In this document: positions 36,644-45,706 of the stretch, one piece after another
Numbering within the stretch: the first letter of the stretch is position 1
Layout: each line of letters opens with the position of its first letter
DNA from: Leptothermofonsia sp049200465
GTDB lineage: Bacteria > Cyanobacteriota > Cyanobacteriia > Leptolyngbyales > Leptolyngbyaceae
Assembly (NCBI RefSeq): GCF_049200465.1
Contig: NZ_CP120836.1
Coordinates: forward strand, 3,224,001-3,288,000
Length of the DNA: 64,000 nt
Direction: 5' to 3'
Made by a program: the position numbers and the translations under genes
The notes under the pieces: generated by a model
What the model saw: the letters and a program-made list of their open reading frames with translations, nothing else
Databases searched by the model: none
Told to the model about the DNA's origin: nothing

Positions 36644-37617
36644 AAGTTCGCTCCAGCAAGGTTTTAAGATAATTTCTCAAAAAAGAACTAACCCCTTATC
36701 GTAGCTTTTGTGTAAAGCTACCGTATCTTTTTTTAAAGTGTTACTCCTCTGGATAGAGAAACAAACTTGACAGAAGCAAGTCAATTTTTCTTCAAACCTT
36801 TCGCCTGGTGTTAGACATTCTCTCCTATTTTTCTTAAGCTTCTTCAAAGCATCTCCTTCAATCCGACTACTACAAATCAGAGAGGAGATAGCCCTGTTAT
36901 AACTATTTCTAAAAAGGTTAATTGTTAACAAATTGATAGAAAAGATGAGCATTTACCCAGGATTTGCCTTTGCAGAAAAGCCTCCAGGATTTTGAGTTGA
37001 GGATGGGAAATAATAAAGAATCTGTAAAAACCTGACTCTAATCTGCCGGGGATCGACAACCCTAAAAAATATAACTACAATTAAATCAGTGGAAACTCAA
37101 AATAAAGTTGTCACTTAAGCGATCGCATAACACCTGAGGCATCGCCAGCTTTATTTGAACCAATGGATAAAAGGTACTTTCTACCACAATGGTTTCTGTC
37201 TTCCCTACTGGTTATAGAACCTGAGGGCTATAGAGATCGAGTGGTAGTTATAAAGTTTCACTTTTTGAGGAATGTTGCAATGTAAAGTCCAATCTGATTT
37301 ACCTGACTTGAAAAGAGCTAACAGTTATTGTCGCTACTGATCAACAAATTAGAGATGCCTCTCACGTTCGAGAGAAGCTACTACTTGGCCTGGCTCATGT
37401 TTCCGACAATGTTATTTTTCTAGGAGTTCATTATTTCTCTCCGTGTCCTCTCTTTGGGTTACTTATTTTACTTGGCGATAAAAGTGTAGGATAAAGTACT
37501 TCTTTGCTGCTGATAAAACCTGTAGAGTATTCATTCTGTTTGAATACAAGTGCAGTTTGCCCCAATATTCAAGCAACCCTTTCTGCTGATGTTGATTTAA
37601 GTTGAGGAAGATAAAGT
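36644..37617. other. Long A+T-rich intergenic region
   Basis: A 974-bp region with no coding frame I can support; the longest minus-strand frame (36677-36952) has a composition unlike a protein. It contains a terminator-like hairpin at 36701. The last ~300 bases lead to the 2OG-oxygenase gene and probably hold the promoter of the 37618-42000 set. The A+T content is visibly higher than in the rest of the window. Confidence 0.5.
36701..36734 (+). terminator. Rho-independent terminator-like hairpin
   Basis: An 8-bp perfect stem GTAGCTTT / AAAGCTAC with a 5-base loop (36701-36721), followed a few bases later by a run of seven T (36728-36734). No annotated plus-strand gene ends just before it, so it may end an unseen short transcript or be a chance structure. 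Confidence 0.35.
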
Positions 37618-38298
37618 ATGTTGAGTTTATCCAAGCCGAAAGAATTCAATTGCCTGGCTAGTTATGTTTTAGAAATGCTGACTGAAATGAATGTTGATCA
37701 GTTCAAGCTGTTCTTTAACAATCTTCCAGTTGATCCCTACCTGAAAGGTAACTATCGCTTTCGGCGACTTTCTCACTTTCAAATTTCTGGCGATCGCTTA
37801 ATCAAGCTTCCCCACCGACGCTTATTTCAATCTAAAGAATATAACCCCATACTGGGTGACGTGGTGAGGGAATACGAAGAATTGGAAGACGGTTTAATTG
37901 AACTGGAGGATTTTCAAAAAGTAATCTGGGAATTCTTCCAGTTCTGTCAACTCTGTACCAAGCACAATGAAGTCGCTGTACACCAAATCAGAACAACAGC
38001 AACCTCCCAACAAATCGGCAACCCGGCGCCTGAAGGTATTCACAGAGATGGAGTAGATTTAGTTGGCATCTTTTCCTGCAATCGGGAAGGAATTGAAGGG
38101 GGCGAAACTCACCTTTATAAAGAAAAAAATGGACGCCCTGTCATCAGCAAAGTTCTCCACCCCGGCGAGTTCCTGGTATTCCGCGATGATCAGTACTTCC
38201 ACTACACCTCTCCTGTCACCACCAGTGGAGTAGAACAGGGCGTGAGAGATGTATTTGTATTCACCTGCCCCGGCCTGTTTCCCTCAGAGGATCGATAA
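37618..38298 (+). CDS. 2OG-Fe(II) dioxygenase of the amino-acid hydroxylase type (PF10014-like)
   Basis: 226 residues matching the 2OG-Fe dioxygenase family that includes the Bacillus L-isoleucine 4-hydroxylase. Iron ligands are visible as HRDG (His and Asp, in GIHRDGVDLVGIF) and a distal His in FHYTSPV. EGGETHLY, KVLHPGEFLVFRDDQYF and RDVFVFTCPG are further family blocks. An N-terminal cap of about 90 residues precedes the barrel. If the family substrate class holds, it hydroxylates a free aliphatic amino acid. First gene of a rightward series; the following genes fit breakdown of a hydroxy-amino acid. ATG 37618 (MLSLSKPKE) has GAGGAAG about 10 bases upstream. Confidence 0.8.
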   Translation: MLSLSKPKEFNCLASYVLEMLTEMNVDQFKLFFNNLPVDPYLKGNYRFRRLSHFQISGDRLIKLPHRRLFQSKEYNPILGDVVREYEELEDGLIELEDFQKVIWEFFQFCQLCTKHNEVAVHQIRTTATSQQIGNPAPEGIHRDGVDLVGIFSCNREGIEGGETHLYKEKNGRPVISKVLHPGEFLVFRDDQYFHYTSPVTTSGVEQGVRDVFVFTCPGLFPSEDR

Positions 38299-38502
38299 AG
38301 TTGATGGTTATTTAGTTAAGCGAGAAGTGGGGTGAAGGGGTGGATGGGTGGATGGGTTCTGAGTTTTGAGTTCTGAGTTGTCCCAATTCTCGTTTCCTAA
38401 TCTCTAACCCCCAGTCCCCAATCCCTGCCTCCTGTCTTCTTTCCTCTTTCCCCTTTCCTCTTCCTACTCCCTCACCCCGCACTCATTTAACAGGACTCCC
38501 TT

Positions 38503-39777
38503 ATGGCTGACCTTGATCTTGGCTGGATCCGTAATCAGTTTCCCGCGTTGGCTCAGGAAATTCATGGGCAACCAGCGATGTTCCTGGATGGACCCGGTGG
38601 AACCCAGGTACCCGGCACAGTCATTGAGGCCATGGGTGATTACTTAATTCATGCCAATGCCAATGCCCATGGAGCATTTGCAACCAGTGTGCAAACGGAT
38701 GCATTAATTACTTCCGCGCGGCAGGCAGTTGCGGACTTCCTGGGATGCGAGGGTAATGAAGTCGTGTTTGGTCCAAACATGACCACCCTCGCTTTTTCTA
38801 TGAGTCGGGCGATCGCACGGGAACTGCAAGCGGGTGACGAAATCATTGTGACCAAACTGGATCACTATGCCAATGTATCTCCCTGGCAAGTGCTGGAAGA
38901 ACGGGGGGTTGTGGTTCATGCTATGGATATTCAGGTTGAAGATTGTACTCTCAATCTGACTGATCTAGAACGCCTTCTAAATGAGCGGACTCGCGTAGTA
39001 GCGGTCGGGTACGCATCGAACGCGGTAGGTACGATCAATGATGTTGCTAGAGTTGTTCAGTTAGCTCACCAGGTTGATGCGATGGTGTTTGTCGATGCGG
39101 TGCATTATGCTCCTCATGGCGTGATGGATATGCGATCGCTGGACTGTGACTTTCTCACCTGTTCTGCTTACAAATTCTTTGGTCCCCACATTGGCATTCT
39201 GTATGGCAAGCGTGAACATCTAGCGCAGTTACGTCCTTACAAAGTGCAACCTGCCCCCGATGAGGTGCCGTACCGGTGGGAGACAGGAACGCAAAATTAC
39301 GAAGGAATGGCGGGTTTGATAGAGACTATTCAATACCTGGCTGAAATTGGTCGCCAGGTATCGCCAGGGGTTTCCAGCCGTCGTGCAGCCTTGATAGCCG
39401 GGATGAATGCCATTCGCACCTATGAACAAGAGTTGAGCCAGCGGTTAATTCCTGGGCTGTTAGAAATTCCTGGAATCAGAGTATACGGCATCACTGATCG
39501 CGATCGCTTCGATTGGCGAACTCCCACTGTTGGCATCCAAATCGATGGGTATACTCCACGAGAGGCTGCGGAAGCACTGGGCGATCGTGGCATTTTCACC
39601 TGGAATGGTAACTTTTATGCCCTGGGACTAACAGAAACTTTAGGCATTGAATCCCGTGGCGGACTGCTGCGAATTGGATGCGTTCACTACAACACCGTTG
39701 AAGAAATTGATCGACTACTCAACGAATTAGATGCATTGGCTAATCGAGTGAAAACCACTGCATCCCTTACTCATTAA
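38503..39777 (+). CDS. Class-V aminotransferase / cysteine-desulfurase-like protein
   Basis: A 424-residue PLP enzyme of the cysteine desulfurase-like family (TIGR01976 type). N-terminal FLDGPGGTQVP, then ANAHGAFATS, FGPNMTTLAF, TKLDHYANVSPW, VFVDAVHYAPHG, and the PLP lysine in TCSAYKFFGPH. The mobile loop cysteine of true NifS/IscS desulfurases is not evident, so sulfur transfer is unlikely; a lyase or aminotransferase reaction on an amino acid fits better. A pyrimidine-rich spacer with GGGTGGAT repeats (38338-38360) separates it from the oxygenase. The SDR gene follows 14 bp downstream. Confidence 0.85.
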   Translation: MADLDLGWIRNQFPALAQEIHGQPAMFLDGPGGTQVPGTVIEAMGDYLIHANANAHGAFATSVQTDALITSARQAVADFLGCEGNEVVFGPNMTTLAFSMSRAIARELQAGDEIIVTKLDHYANVSPWQVLEERGVVVHAMDIQVEDCTLNLTDLERLLNERTRVVAVGYASNAVGTINDVARVVQLAHQVDAMVFVDAVHYAPHGVMDMRSLDCDFLTCSAYKFFGPHIGILYGKREHLAQLRPYKVQPAPDEVPYRWETGTQNYEGMAGLIETIQYLAEIGRQVSPGVSSRRAALIAGMNAIRTYEQELSQRLIPGLLEIPGIRVYGITDRDRFDWRTPTVGIQIDGYTPREAAEALGDRGIFTWNGNFYALGLTETLGIESRGGLLRIGCVHYNTVEEIDRLLNELDALANRVKTTASLTH

Positions 39778-39791
39778 AAGGAACGACCGGA

Positions 39792-40766
39792 ATGAACAGA
39801 ATTTTAGTGACGGGAGCCAGAGGTCAGCTTGGAAGTGACCTTATAGTGGCTCTGCGTCAACATTATGGGGATGATCAGGTGATTGAAAGTGGGCGTTCCC
39901 ATTTGCAAGGAGATTCCTTTCTCTATGAAGTTTTGGATGTAACTAATCAACCCCAACTTGAAGCCATAGTCAAACGCTACCAAATCGACACTATCTATCA
40001 CCTGGCAAGCTTACTGTCGGCTAAAGGTGAACATCATCCAGACCAATGTTGGGATATTAATATCAATGGTTTGAGAAATGTTCTGGAAATCGCGAAATCC
40101 TATGGCATAAAAGTTTTCTTTCCCAGTTCCATTGCCGTATTCGGTCCCCATACGCCCAAGCTGGATACTCCTCAAATCACCGTAGAAGATCCATCCACTT
40201 TGTACGGCATTACCAAAGTAACGGGGGAACTCCTCTGTCACTATTACGCCTACCGTTGGGGAGTAGATGTTCGCAGCCTTCGCCTACCCGGCATTATTAG
40301 CTATAGCGCTCCGCCAGGAGGAGGAACCACCGATTTCGCCGTCGAAATTTTCGATCGCGCTCTCCGATATGGTCACTACACCTGCTTTGTTCGCCCCGAA
40401 ACCCGGCTTCCAATGATGTATGTGCCGGATGCGATCGCAGCGATTCTCATGCTGATGCAAGCAGACTCCACAACCATCACCATTCGCTCCAGTTACAACG
40501 TCGCAGCCGTCAGTTTTTCAGCAGAAGAACTGGTGAAAGAAATTCAAAACCATCTGCCTGATTTCATTTGTGACTACAGACCCGATTTCCGGCAGGCGAT
40601 CGCCGACTCCTGGCCTTCAGTCATTGATGATTCCAAAGCAAGGGCCGATTGGGGCTGGAAACATCGTTACGATTTAGCAGCGATCGTGGAAGACATGCTA
40701 ACGAAACTCCATCCACTCCATCACTCATCCATTCATCCACTCATCCACTCATCCACCCCTCTCTAG
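39792..40766 (+). CDS. SDR epimerase/L-threonine 3-dehydrogenase-like protein with repeat-derived tail
   Basis: 324 residues of the extended SDR family. The NAD-binding GARGQLGSDL, YHLASLLSAKGE, PSSIAVFG, and YGITKVTGE (catalytic Tyr and Lys) match the UDP-galactose-epimerase-like bacterial L-threonine dehydrogenases, which oxidise threonine to 2-amino-3-ketobutyrate. The gene order with a Kbl homologue strongly supports that reaction or one on another 3-hydroxy amino acid. The last ~20 residues (LHPLHHSSIHPLIHSSTPL) are translated from tandem CATCCACT repeats and are not native to the family. The normal C-terminus is probably near residue 305. Confidence 0.85.
   Translation: MNRILVTGARGQLGSDLIVALRQHYGDDQVIESGRSHLQGDSFLYEVLDVTNQPQLEAIVKRYQIDTIYHLASLLSAKGEHHPDQCWDININGLRNVLEIAKSYGIKVFFPSSIAVFGPHTPKLDTPQITVEDPSTLYGITKVTGELLCHYYAYRWGVDVRSLRLPGIISYSAPPGGGTTDFAVEIFDRALRYGHYTCFVRPETRLPMMYVPDAIAAILMLMQADSTTITIRSSYNVAAVSFSAEELVKEIQNHLPDFICDYRPDFRQAIADSWPSVIDDSKARADWGWKHRYDLAAIVEDMLTKLHPLHHSSIHPLIHSSTPL
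40707..40758. repeat. Tandem ATCCACTC/ATCCATTC repeat inside a coding 3' end
   Basis: Six or so imperfect 8-base units, the reverse complement of the GGGTGGAT-type spacer repeat seen at 38340, 59736 and 62802. Followed by GCAGCTAACAACTAACAAC, the reverse of the GTTGTTAGTTGTTAG string found at 24590 and 62780. The coding frame of the SDR gene runs through it. Confidence 0.85.
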
Positions 40767-40802
40767 CAGCTAACAACTAACAACTAACTCGGAGTTCCAA
40801 CC

Positions 40803-41990
40803 ATGCTAACTACCACTCCTTCTCCTTTTCAGAAAACGCTGGATGAGATTCGCCAATTGGGTTTGTTTAAAGAGGAGCGAGTGTTAGCCTCTCCCCAAGG
40901 GGCTGAGATCAGGCTTCAGAGTGGGCAGGAGGTGATTAACTTCTGTGCTAACAACTATCTCGGACTCGCTAACCATCCGGCAATTATTGCAGCCGCGCAG
41001 GAGGGGATTGCCAGGTACGGTTATGGGTTATCTTCGGTGCGCTTTATTTGTGGAACACAAACGGTACACAAAGAACTGGAAAAAAAAATTGCTCAGTTTC
41101 TTGGCACGGATGATGCCATTCTCTACACATCCTGTTTTGATGCGAATGCCGGGCTATTTGAAACGCTTTTGGATGCGGATTGTGCCGTGATCAGTGATGC
41201 TCTGAATCATGCCAGCATCATCGACGGCATCCGGCTATGCAAAGCCAAGCGCTATCGGTTTGCCCATGGTGATATGCAGGAATTGGAACATGCGTTACAG
41301 GAATCTCAATCGGCAAGAATCCGATTAATTGCTACGGATGGTGTTTTCAGCATGGATGGGGATATTGCTAATCTCAAGCAAATTTGCGATCTGGCTGAAA
41401 AGTATGATGCCCTAGTGATGGTGGATGATAGCCATGCAACGGGGGTATTGGGTAGAGCGGGGCGTGGGTCAATTGAACATTGGGGGGTGATAGGGCGAGT
41501 TGATATTATTACCAGTACTTTAGGAAAAGCTCTGGGTGGAGCATCCGGCGGTTTTACTGCGGCACGTCAGGACATTATTAATCTGCTGCGGCAGCGATCG
41601 CACACCTATCTCTTCTCCAATACGCTGGCACCGATGATTGCCCATACCAGTCTCAAAGTGCTGAATATGCTGGATGAAACCAGTGAACTGCGCGATCGCC
41701 TGATGGAGAATACTCGTTACTTCCGGAAGCAACTGGGCGATCGCGGCTTCGACATTAAACCCGGCATTCACCCGATTGTGCCCATCATGCTCTACGATGC
41801 CCAGACGGCAAAGGAAATGGCAGGGGATTTGCTGGATGAAGGGATCTACGTGATTGGATTTAGCTATCCCGTTGTACCTGAAGGTCTTGCCAGAATTCGG
41901 GTTCAGCTTTCGGCGGCTCATACAAGAGAACAACTGGATCGGTGTGTGGAAGCGTTTACGCACATTGGAAAACAATATGAAATTATCTAG
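40803..41990 (+). CDS. kbl: 2-amino-3-ketobutyrate CoA ligase (glycine C-acetyltransferase)
   Basis: A 395-residue PLP enzyme that cleaves 2-amino-3-ketobutyrate with CoA to glycine and acetyl-CoA. Motifs: INFCANNYLGLANHP, GYGLSSVRFICGTQ, SCFDANAGLFETLL, DALNHASIIDGIRL, VMVDDSHATGVLG, and the PLP lysine in ITSTLGKALGGASGG. Length and sequence fit Kbl rather than the related KAS/BioF enzymes. ATG 40803 is 36 bp behind the threonine-dehydrogenase-like gene, the classical tdh-kbl pair. The gene is intact. Confidence 0.92.
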   Translation: MLTTTPSPFQKTLDEIRQLGLFKEERVLASPQGAEIRLQSGQEVINFCANNYLGLANHPAIIAAAQEGIARYGYGLSSVRFICGTQTVHKELEKKIAQFLGTDDAILYTSCFDANAGLFETLLDADCAVISDALNHASIIDGIRLCKAKRYRFAHGDMQELEHALQESQSARIRLIATDGVFSMDGDIANLKQICDLAEKYDALVMVDDSHATGVLGRAGRGSIEHWGVIGRVDIITSTLGKALGGASGGFTAARQDIINLLRQRSHTYLFSNTLAPMIAHTSLKVLNMLDETSELRDRLMENTRYFRKQLGDRGFDIKPGIHPIVPIMLYDAQTAKEMAGDLLDEGIYVIGFSYPVVPEGLARIRVQLSAAHTREQLDRCVEAFTHIGKQYEII

Positions 41991-42064
41991 AAAATTCAAA
42001 ATTAAAAATGCAAAGTTAAAAATTAAAACATCTTCAGGAACGACTTACAATTTCACCTGAACGA

Positions 42065-43018
42065 TTGGATGTTATCAATCAGGTTTTAATCAAACCCGAT
42101 CTGAGGGCAGTTAATGATCTGCTGAATGTTGTTGCAAAATATGGTACTCCAGAAGAGATCAATGAAAAGGCACAACAGGCAGTGGAGCTTTCAAAACTGC
42201 TGCGACGGGTTGAGCAAACTCGACCGGACTATTTTACCGATCTGCTCTGGTTGAAGGATCAGGCTAAGGCCGGAGCGTTCATTAGTATTGCCGATTATCG
42301 CCGTCAGGTCTTGGGAGAAAATGTCGATCGCCAGACCTTTACCGATGAGTTAGCTGTAACGCTGGAAATTAGCGCCTGTCAATACTTTCCCTGGGTGATT
42401 GCCATTGCCAAACGAGCGATCGCCCAGCGTTCTCTCATGCCGGGACGCTTCATTCAGGTGCGCAAGATGAAAGAGCAGGAAATGGATGGAGATCTACCTG
42501 CGATCGCTGCTGCCATAGAAATCATTGGTGCCAGTTTTGTCGTTACTTTAGACACCAAAGGAACGGATGGCTCCAATTTACATTTAGGCGGACCTGAAAC
42601 CATTACCGGCTATTTTAGGGGAGTCGGCCAGCCCAACGAACACGCTCTCCAATGGCTGGATGAATATCTCTACTACTACACCCACTACGGCATCCGGCAG
42701 GTTTTAAACCTGAATCCTGGCACCGTCCTGCTTGGCTATCTGCTTTATCGCCTGGGGATTGATGTTGAATTTAAGATTTCCGTGTTTATGGGAAATGACA
42801 ATCCCTACTCCGCCCTGTGGACACTGTTGGGAGCTCAATTATTCGCCAGAGAGGACGGTAGTACACCGCTTGTAGGTTTTAACTGGAGCAACTCGGTTGA
42901 CAACGAAATGATTGAAATTACTGCTCAATTCCGCAAAGAATTGGGTTTGGAAAATTTAGTTCGGTTTGAACATCATATTACAGAAACGTGGAAGAGTATT
43001 GTGCGGCAACCCTACAAC
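42065..43018 (+). pseudogene. Unknown TIM-barrel-like protein, 3' end lost by a deletion fusion
   Basis: About 318 codons of a protein I cannot name. Features: ISACQYFPWVIAIAK, PGRFIQVRKMKEQE, VTLDTKGTDGSNLHLGGPETI, YYYTHYGIRQVLNLNPGT, FKISVFMGNDNPYSALW and EHHITETWKSIVRQPYNR, a run of alternating helices and strands rich in catalytic-looking residues. The frame stays protein-like for some codons upstream of TTG 42065 (LQERLTISPERLD) without any ATG, so the true start is unclear. After QPYNRR (near 43020) the sequence jumps into the interior of a Rieske oxygenase gene in another frame. The longest ORF continues to 43102 but its last 27 residues are out-of-frame oxygenase. Confidence 0.6.
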
Positions 43019-43025
43019 CGCCGGA

Positions 43026-44089
43026 AACGGCTGGCAATTCGACGGAGAGGGACGGTATGTTCACATTCCTCAGTTACCAGTGGAAACAGCGATTCCTCGT
43101 AATGCCCGTGTGCGATCGCTGGTTGCCCGTGAACGACAGGGCATTGTTTGGATCTGGGCTGGGGAAGCAGAAACTGCCGATGAACAACAGATCCCCAACC
43201 TGGTCGTTTTAGACCAACCGGGTTGGGTCTACACCGACTTTATGATTGATTTGCCCTACGACCAGACCTATTTGATTGAAAACGTAATTGACCCGGCCCA
43301 TGCAGATATCAGCCATCATGGCACCCAGGGGAAACGGGAACACGCTCAACCGCTGGAAATGGAAGTGATCCAGAGTAACCTGCAAGGAATTCAGGGGCGA
43401 TGGCGGTATACCCGAAATGGGAATGAACCGTGACACTCCGTTGAGTTTATTGCCCCCAATATGGTGAATTATACCTTTAATCTTGGCAAGCTTGGTTGGC
43501 GGGTTGGCTTAACCTTTTATTCACTGCCAGTGGACAAAGGGCGATGTCGTGTGCTTGTTCGAGGTTATCACAATGTTGCACTCTGGAAATGGATATTCAA
43601 ACCCCGCTGGCTAACTCATCTGAAGATGAATAAAACCTTTGAGCAGGATTTGTTTCTGATTTATGGGTCAGCAAGAACAGGTCGCCCATACCGGCAGTTA
43701 TCTTAAAGACCTCTATCTGTCCCTCAAAACATTGGATTTATTTGCTATTGAGTACCGAAGTGGCTGGATCGGTTCGGTAGAACACTTCCGTTTTATCAGG
43801 GCTATGCCACGGCGAAGCTTGTTGTAGAACCGTCCACCGATCCGGAGTTACTCAGCGATCGCCACATCCGCCACACCTACCTCTGCCATTCCTGCCAACA
43901 AGCTCATCAAACCGAAACCTGGTTGAAGCAGAGCTTAATCGCGATCGCCATCCTGCTGACAGCCTGGGCAATTGCGATCGCTCCGACTGCCCCAACCGTC
44001 CAGCAAACCTTCACAGCCATGTTAGCTTCACTCCTGGCCACTGCTCTAGCAATTTTAGCCCATCAATTCAAGATCAAATTTGAACAATG
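43026..44089 (+). pseudogene. Pheophorbide-a-oxygenase-like Rieske protein, 5'-truncated and frameshifted
   Basis: The sequence enters at GNGWQFDGEGR, the last part of the Rieske domain (normally CxYHGWQFDGEG); the first Cys-His pair and upstream part are gone. It continues with ARVRSLVARERQGIVWIW, an iron-site region YLIENVIDPAHADISHHGTQG, then a TGA at 43431 where Trp would be expected, and GEFIAPNMVNY-like sequence beyond. More shifts occur near 43690 and 43770. The end reads as a C-terminal membrane segment (LIAIAILLTAWAIAIAP) and stops at 44087-44089. Clearly dead. The parent family is usually about 450 residues and membrane-bound, acting on chlorophyll catabolites or other hydrophobic substrates. 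Confidence 0.8.
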
Positions 44090-44100
44090 AAATTTGAACA

Positions 44101-45486
44101 ATGAAAACAGTCATTGAGCCCTTCAGGATCAAAATGGTTGAACCAATCCGGTTCACCAATCGCTTTGAACGGGAACAGGCTTTGCAGGCCGCAGGACTCA
44201 ACCTGTTTCGCTTGCGAGCTGAAGATGTAATGATTGACCTGCTCACCGACTCCGGTACGGGAGCCATGTCAGCCGAGGCGTGGGCCGCACTGATGCGGGG
44301 GGATGAATCCTATGCTGGAGCCAGAAGCTGGTATCGCTTTGAAGCCACCGTGCAGCAGATTTTTGGATTTCCGCAGGTCATTCCCACCCATCAGGGACGA
44401 GCCGCAGAGCGCTTGTTTACCAGTGTGCTGATTCAGCCAGGAATGAGCGTTCCCAACAACACGCACTTTGACACAACCCGCGCCAATATCGAGGCAGCAG
44501 GGGGGAGGGCGATCGATCTTCCCTGTTCCGAAGCGAGTGATCTGACAATGGAGTCTCCTTTCAAGGGAGATATGAATGTGGCTGCACTGGAAAGATTGAT
44601 TGCAGAAGTTAGAGCCGAAAACATTCCCGTGATTCTCCTGACAGTCACAAACAATTCCGGTGGCGGACAACCCGTTTCGATGGCGAACATTCGGGCAGTG
44701 AGTAAATTGGCTCATTTTCATGGGATTCCCCTTTACATTGATGCCTGTCGGTTCGCTGAAAATGCTTATTTCATTCAACAGCGTGAGTCCGGCTATGATG
44801 CTATGTCGGTGCGTGAAATTGTGCAAGAAATGTTCAGCTATGCCGATGGATGTTTGATGTCGGCGAAGAAAGATGCCTTTGCGAATATTGGCGGCTTTTT
44901 ATGTACCCGTAATGAATCGCTGGCAGAAGAACTGCGGCGATTGTTAATTTTGACGGAAGGGTTTCCGACCTATGGTGGGTTAGCGGGACGGGACCTGGAA
45001 GCGATCGCCGTCGGGTTGCATGAAGTGTTAGATGAAGACTATCTCCGTTACCGCATCTGTTCCACAAAATACGTGGCGGATCAATTACATGAATTGGGCA
45101 TTCCTACCGTTCGTCCCGCTGGAGGGCACGCCGTTTACATTGATGCCCGTCGATTTTTGCCTCATATTGAACCACTCCAATATCCTGGGCAGGCTCTGGC
45201 GGTGGAACTGTACCTGGAAGCTGGAATTCGTGGCGTAGAGGTGGGAACGGTGATGTTTGGCCGGGATGCCCATACTGGAATGGAACATCCTGCAAAATAG
45301 GATTTGCTGCGGCTCGCCATTCCCCGCCGGGTTTATACCCAATCCCATATGGATTATGTGATTGAGGCGATCGCCCAGGTCTGGCAAAACCGTGAATCGA
45401 TTCGTGGACTCAAAATTGTGAGTGAACCGCCCTACTTGAGACATTTCAGTGCCCAATTTGATTGGGATGAAGGAGTAAGTAGGTAG
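44101..45486 (+). pseudogene. tnaA: Tryptophanase-like beta-eliminating lyase with in-frame stop
   Basis: A 461-codon frame with one internal TAG at 45298-45300. The first 399 residues are a full PLP-dependent tryptophanase/tyrosine phenol-lyase fold: LTDSGTGAMS, THQGRAAERL, FDTTRANIEAAGG, YIDACRFAENAYF, and the PLP lysine in MSAKKDAFANIGGF. After the stop the same frame gives the family C-terminus, LLRLAIPRRVYTQSHMDYV and EPPYLRHFSAQF. The tail GRDAHTGMEHPA resembles TnaA more than tyrosine phenol-lyase. Normal activity would produce indole, pyruvate and ammonia. The truncated protein lacks about 60 C-terminal residues and is probably inactive. ATG 44101 lies in a tandem ATTTGAACAATGAA duplication. 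Confidence 0.85.
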
Positions 45487-45487
45487 T

Positions 45488-45581
45488 CATCATTAATTGG
45501 TAAAAGGGGGAGTGGGGGCTTCGCCCCCAGCCAGGGGTTCCACCCCTGCACCCCGTCCTAACCATAATGACTACCGCTATA
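45488..45581. mobile_element. MITE-like element, family A (copy 4)
   Basis: Right half typical (GGGGGCTTCGCCCCCAGCCAGG, CACCCCTGCACCCCG, GACTACCGCTATA). The left end is worn (GTAGTCATCATTAATTGG). It begins directly behind the tnaA stop and shares its final TATA with the next element. Confidence 0.7.
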
Positions 45582-45692
45582 CCAATTCAATATGAGGATG
45601 CGTAGAATCAGAACCCTCTGTAGTCCCCCTTGGTAAGGGGGACGGCGACAGCCGGAGGTTGATAATGTACAGCTTCATAAAACATTGGTATA
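45578..45692. mobile_element. MITE-like element, family E, abutting family A
   Basis: About 115 bp with ends TATACCAATTCAATATGA and, reversed, TATACCAATGTTTTATGA. An internal hairpin GTCCCCCTTGGTAAGGGGGAC lies at about 45633-45653. The first TATA is the last TATA of the family A copy, so one element seems to have targeted the end of the other. Confidence 0.7.
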
Positions 45693-45706
45693 GCTCTTAG
45701 CGTCAG

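Noticed and set aside
36677..36952. 91-residue minus-strand ORF in the A+T-rich spacer
   Set aside because: No domain and no ribosome site; the region also contains a terminator-like hairpin and frequent stops in the other frames.
38503..39777. Call as a NifS/IscS cysteine desulfurase
   Set aside because: The PLP fold fits, but I see no loop cysteine of the catalytic type, and the neighbours point to amino-acid breakdown rather than Fe-S assembly.
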